The position numbers and the translations under genes were made by a program. The notes under the pieces were generated by a model. The model did not search any database, was not told the origin of the DNA, and saw only the letters and a program-made list of their open reading frames with translations. Source: Eubacteriales bacterium (GTDB lineage Bacteria > Bacillota_A > Clostridia > Christensenellales > Aristaeellaceae). Taken from it: a DNA stretch of 10,065 nt. Of the stretch, positions 7,597-10,065 are shown piece by piece (position 1 is the stretch's first letter; every line of letters begins with the position of its first letter). The stretch covers positions 1 through 10,065 of the forward strand of contig JARKQO010000335.1 of assembly GCA_029974855.1 (NCBI GenBank), read 5' to 3'.

Positions 7597-8322
7597 GTGA
7601 ACATGAGAAGCGTGAGAAGGGCCGTACTGCTCCTTTGCGCGGCGCTGCTGGTGGCGGCGGCTCCCGCCGCGCAAGCCGTGAAGGTGGATTACGGTAGAAA
7701 TAGAAGCATCTCCATCAAGCTGGATAGCGTAAGCTTGGCTGCGGACCTTACGGGGACCGTGTTTTCCCTTTACCGGATCGGCGATGTGGAGAATAAGGGG
7801 GACGGCATCCGCTACGTGACCAGCGGCCAGTTCGCGCACACCACCTTGGGCTCCAGCCTGGAGTTTTCCACCAGCGACGAGGTGAAAAGGGCTGCGGAGT
7901 ACTTGGTGGACTACGTGAAGGACCACGGCATTTCGCCTTCGTACGTGGTTTCCGCCAGCAAGGATGGGGCGGCATTATTCCAGAACCCGGACGTGGGGGT
8001 GTATCTTGGCCGGGCCTCCGGCGGGCCCTGGGGCCTGATCGTGACCCCCTTTATCGTGTCCGTGCCCCGCTTCACCCGGGAGAGTGGCCGGGAGGAGCTC
8101 CAGTACGCGGTAGCTGTAGTCCCCAAGGCGGAGATGCTTCCTCCCACGCCAACCCCTTCGCCCACCCCGTACTGCCCCCCTTACAATCCCCGCCCTCCCA
8201 AGCTGCCGCAAACGGGCGTCTTGCTCTGGCCCATCATCGCGGTGGGGTCCGGGGGCCTGCTGTTTATCCTGCTGGGGGCCTGGGCCCTTGCGGTGGCCCG
8301 GAAGAGGAGGAGCGATCCATAA
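7597..8322 (+). CDS. Small proline-rich LPQTG pilin, probable basal subunit
   Basis: The 241-residue protein starts at GTG 7597, 6 bases after GAAGG; the in-frame ATG at 7603 is an alternative. A signal peptide runs to about residue 27 (AAPAAQA). One CnaB-like pilin domain follows, with GTVFSLYRIGD near its start and VGVYLG and TPFIVSVP near its end. LQYAVAVVPKAE (Lys177) resembles the V-x-V-x-P-K pilin motif in which a lysine receives the sortase acyl group. A proline/threonine-rich stalk of about 25 residues, with one Cys, leads to LPQTG (bases 8203-8217), a membrane segment and RKRR. A single domain plus Pro-rich tail plus LPxTG is the usual layout of basal, wall-anchored pilins such as the FctB/SpaB type. 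It lies between two sortase genes. The basal role is inferred; it could be a polymerised minor pilin. Confidence 0.88.
   Translation: MNMRSVRRAVLLLCAALLVAAAPAAQAVKVDYGRNRSISIKLDSVSLAADLTGTVFSLYRIGDVENKGDGIRYVTSGQFAHTTLGSSLEFSTSDEVKRAAEYLVDYVKDHGISPSYVVSASKDGAALFQNPDVGVYLGRASGGPWGLIVTPFIVSVPRFTRESGREELQYAVAVVPKAEMLPPTPTPSPTPYCPPYNPRPPKLPQTGVLLWPIIAVGSGGLLFILLGAWALAVARKRRSDP
8305..8312 (+). promoter_or_regulatory. Ribosome binding site inside the minor pilin 3' end
   Basis: AGGAGGAG within the last codons of the minor pilin gene lies 10 bases before ATG 8323. The stop and the start form TAAATG with no gap, so translation of the second sortase is probably coupled to that of the small pilin. Confidence 0.75.
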
Positions 8323-8955
8323 ATGCTGAGAAAGCTGGGCATTCTCTCCGTGACCCTGGGCCTGGTGATGGCTCTGGGGGCGCTGGGATGGCTGTTCTTT
8401 AACCAGATAGAGGAGCAACAGGCGGGGGTTGAGGCCCGGGCGGCCCTGGAGCAGGTGGCCTCGGCCATCGACAGCGGCCAGCGGGACGAGGTGGGGTCCG
8501 GGTCCGAGTCCGGCCATGCGGAAACGGCGGAGTCCGGGCCCATCGAGATGGCCACCTTGACCATCGACGGCTACACCTACATCGGGTATCTGTACATTCC
8601 GGAGATCGGGCTGGAGCTGCCGGTGCAGTCGGACGGGGCCCTGGAGCTGCTGAAGAAATCCCCGGGGCGGTACCTGGGCAGTATCCCGGGGGGGGATTTG
8701 ATCATCTCCGGGCACAACTACAAGGACCATTTCGGGCCCCTGACGCGGGTGTCTGTGGGGGGGCGGGTGATCTTCATCGACGTGGAGGGGAAGGAATACG
8801 ATTACGTGGTAACGGAAATCCTCACGGTGAGGGGCGCCGATTCCCCCAGGATGATCTCCGGCTCGGAGCAATGGGATTTGACGCTGTTTACCTGTACCCG
8901 GGGCGGACAAAACCGGCTGACCCTTCGGTGTATCCTGGAGGGACAGCGGTTCTGA
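8323..8955 (+). CDS. Second, compact sortase (class uncertain)
   Basis: This 210-residue transpeptidase has one N-terminal membrane segment (about 5-26) followed by a Ser/Gly/Glu-rich linker up to about residue 75. The catalytic core has IGYLYIPEIGLELPV, IISGHNYKDHFGPL with His131, and LTLFTCTRGGQNRLTLRC with Cys191 and Arg198, so the His-Cys-Arg set is complete. It lacks the C-terminal membrane segment and the TCTPYGINSHR signature of class C. GHNYKDHFGPL recalls class B enzymes, while the short TLFTCT...R ending is closer to class D-like proteins, so I leave the class open. Gene order and the gapless TAAATG junction with the LPQTG gene suggest it acts on that protein, perhaps anchoring the pilus base to the wall. 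That is inference. Confidence 0.9.
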   Translation: MLRKLGILSVTLGLVMALGALGWLFFNQIEEQQAGVEARAALEQVASAIDSGQRDEVGSGSESGHAETAESGPIEMATLTIDGYTYIGYLYIPEIGLELPVQSDGALELLKKSPGRYLGSIPGGDLIISGHNYKDHFGPLTRVSVGGRVIFIDVEGKEYDYVVTEILTVRGADSPRMISGSEQWDLTLFTCTRGGQNRLTLRCILEGQRF

Positions 8956-8990
8956 GGGAACGGCATAAGGGCATAAAAGAACAAGCAACA

Positions 8991-9028
8991 AAGAGAGGCA
9001 GGGCGCTGGCCCCAGCCTCTTTTGTTTT
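8991..9028 (+). terminator. Rho-independent terminator of the pilus operon
   Basis: Arms agaggc (8994-8999) and gcctct (9015-9020) pair, with extra pairs on both sides of an A/A mismatch, and are followed by TTTTGTTTT. It starts 35 bases after the last sortase stop. On the opposite strand the flanking A-rich stretch reads T-rich, so it may also stop the convergent minus-strand gene. Confidence 0.85.
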
Positions 9029-9067
9029 GCTTGCCTATTTTCTTTACTATGTTTACCCAAGGCAGGT

Positions 9068-9114
9068 CCAGGGACGAAGTCCCTGGCGGGGATGCAAGGG
9101 GTGGAACCCCTTGC
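9068..9114. repeat. Two tandem intergenic hairpins
   Basis: The first hairpin has a perfect 7-bp stem (ccaggga/tccctgg, 9068-9086). The second has an 8-bp stem (gcaagggg/ccccttgc, 9094-9114). They sit between the operon terminator and the 3' end of the convergent gene. Paired short GC-rich palindromes of this style are often dispersed intergenic repeats in Clostridia; that this is such an element is an inference from form only. Confidence 0.6.
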
Positions 9115-9132
9115 CCCCCGTCCCCCTTGCCG

Positions 9133-10065
9133 TTACCGGTAGAAAAACACGAAGTGGATAAGGCCGTCCCCGCCGGTTCCCAGCACATGGGTGACGGTCA
9201 TGCCCTGGGGATACCAGTTGGAGGTGAGCTCTTGGAGGCCCTGCTCAAGGGCTTCCCCCGGGGACAGGTCCGGCTGGGGGACCACTTGGTCCTTCCAGGC
9301 CAGCTGGCGGTCCAGATCAGCGGGGCCCAGCAGGGAGATCAGGTAAGCGTCCACCTGGTCGAAGGCCTCCAGCAGCTCTTGGGGGTCCTGATAGGCGGGG
9401 AGGCGGAGCATCAGGAACATCTCGTTCAGCTTTCCGTCCGTATCCAGGAAGAAGGTCCAGTCCGAGGGGAAGGAGGCGTATTCCATATCCAGGAAGGTGA
9501 GCATATCCGGTTGCTGGTCGTCCGGCATGCGGCCCATGAGGCCCATGAGCCGCCGGGCCGTGACCCCAAAGGGGATGCGCCCCTCCAGCAGGAAGCTGTC
9601 CCCGGTAACGGGGGAGAGCAAGGGCGTGGGCTCCGGCTGGGGAAGGGGCGTGGGCTCGGGCTCCGGCGTAGGCTCCGGCGCAGGCTCCAGTGTGAGCTCC
9701 GGCGTGGGTTCCGGCAAAGGGGTGGATTCCCCCTGGGGAAGGGTGTATTCCAGGATCTGGCGGGCAGTGGGGGAATAGGTCAGCAGCAGGGGGCCGAAGT
9801 CCCCGCCAAAGCTCTCCCGGAGAAGGACCTGGAAGTCCCCGCCGGTGTTGGGCAAGGAGAAGGCCTGGCTGATGAACTGGACATCCCCGGGCTGCAAGAG
9901 GGCCTGGGGATCGTCGCTGGGCACGTCCTGGGGCAAAGGGAGGGGCCGGCAGCGCCGCCCGTCCTGGGAAAGGGACAGGTCATAGGCCCAGTCAAAGCTG
10001 GTGGGACGGGTCCCGGTGTTCTGCCACTGAAGGTAGAGCACCGCCGCGCCGCTGTCCTCAAAGAC
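9133..10065 (-). CDS. Two-domain protein with Pro/Glu linker, function unknown, 5' partial
   Basis: The frame runs off the right edge, so the start is not visible; the GTG at 10041 is internal to an open frame. Of the 310 visible residues, the first 100 or so form a strand-rich domain beginning near AAVLYLQWQNTG, with SFDWAYDLSLSQDG and LLQPGDVQFISQAF. This recalls the Ig-like DUF5067 family of Firmicute lipoproteins, from memory only. A linker of Pro-Glu-Pro-Thr type repeats (about 9610-9722) follows. The C-terminal domain, from VTGDSF to the end, has IPFGVTARRLMGLMGRMP and FLDTDGKLNEMF, a pattern seen in small lipoprotein folds where a helix follows F/W-G and a strand follows DGKL. A lipoprotein or secreted protein is likely, but the N-terminus is missing. 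It converges on the pilus operon and need not be related to it. Confidence 0.8.
   Translation of the reverse strand, partial: VFEDSGAAVLYLQWQNTGTRPTSFDWAYDLSLSQDGRRCRPLPLPQDVPSDDPQALLQPGDVQFISQAFSLPNTGGDFQVLLRESFGGDFGPLLLTYSPTARQILEYTLPQGESTPLPEPTPELTLEPAPEPTPEPEPTPLPQPEPTPLLSPVTGDSFLLEGRIPFGVTARRLMGLMGRMPDDQQPDMLTFLDMEYASFPSDWTFFLDTDGKLNEMFLMLRLPAYQDPQELLEAFDQVDAYLISLLGPADLDRQLAWKDQVVPQPDLSPGEALEQGLQELTSNWYPQGMTVTHVLGTGGDGLIHFVFFYR
9610..9722 (-). repeat. Degenerate Pro-Glu-Pro-Thr linker repeat
   Basis: Short imperfect units on the minus strand encode PEPTP, PEPAPEPTPE and similar runs between the two domains of the protein of unknown function. Such low-complexity stretches act as rigid spacers and often vary in length between strains. 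Confidence 0.75.

Noticed and set aside
7975..9060. Long minus-strand open frame opposite the small pilin and second sortase
   Set aside because: It crosses the terminator and two well-supported plus-strand genes, and its Pro/Gln/His-rich product looks like an antisense shadow of GC-rich codons.

Overview
The window holds a sortase-dependent pilus and surface-adhesin locus from a Gram-positive bacterium. Multiple LPxTG sorting signals, a class C sortase, purine-rich Shine-Dalgarno sites and GC-rich coding DNA suggest a Firmicute. The EHTHTEECY-type Cys/His repeats, the CHAP-like domain inside an adhesin and the SpaA/CnaB architecture fit a GC-rich gut Clostridia lineage such as Oscillospiraceae. 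That placement is an inference; no rRNA or other phylogenetic marker is present.

Layout. Bases 2-4792 (+) encode a very large cell-wall adhesin whose start lies left of the window. In order it has Cys/His tandem repeats, a CHAP-like domain without its usual catalytic Cys, a linker region with EEPYxQ repeats, a VWA domain with a complete MIDAS, a SpaA-like domain, a CnaB-like domain interrupted by about 130 residues, a second SpaA-like domain, and an LPKTG sorting signal. Bases 4893-6629 (+) encode the probable backbone pilin (LPGTG). Bases 6726-7532 (+) encode a class C pilin-polymerising sortase. Bases 7597-8322 (+) encode a small, proline-rich, probably basal pilin (LPQTG). Bases 8323-8955 (+) encode a second, compact sortase that begins directly after the previous stop codon. 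A rho-independent terminator at 8991-9028 ends the operon. Two small tandem hairpins at 9068-9114 follow, and then a convergent minus-strand gene (9133-10065, start outside the window) for a two-domain protein with a Pro/Glu linker and no assigned function.

How the genes fit together (inference from known pilus systems). The giant VWA protein would be the tip adhesin, the LPGTG protein the shaft, and the LPQTG protein the wall-linked base. The class C sortase would polymerise shaft subunits. The second sortase may attach the base to the cell wall or handle a subset of substrates. The five genes run the same way with gaps of 100, 96, 64 and 0 bases and share one clear terminator, so they look like one operon. 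A 14-bp hairpin between the pilin and sortase genes could set their relative expression.

The broad class of locus is known. The less ordinary points are the near-identical six-motif Cys/His array, the Cys-to-Asp change in the CHAP-like domain, the insertion within the CnaB domain, the apparent pilin-type lysine motif in the small pilin rather than the large one, and the intergenic hairpins.
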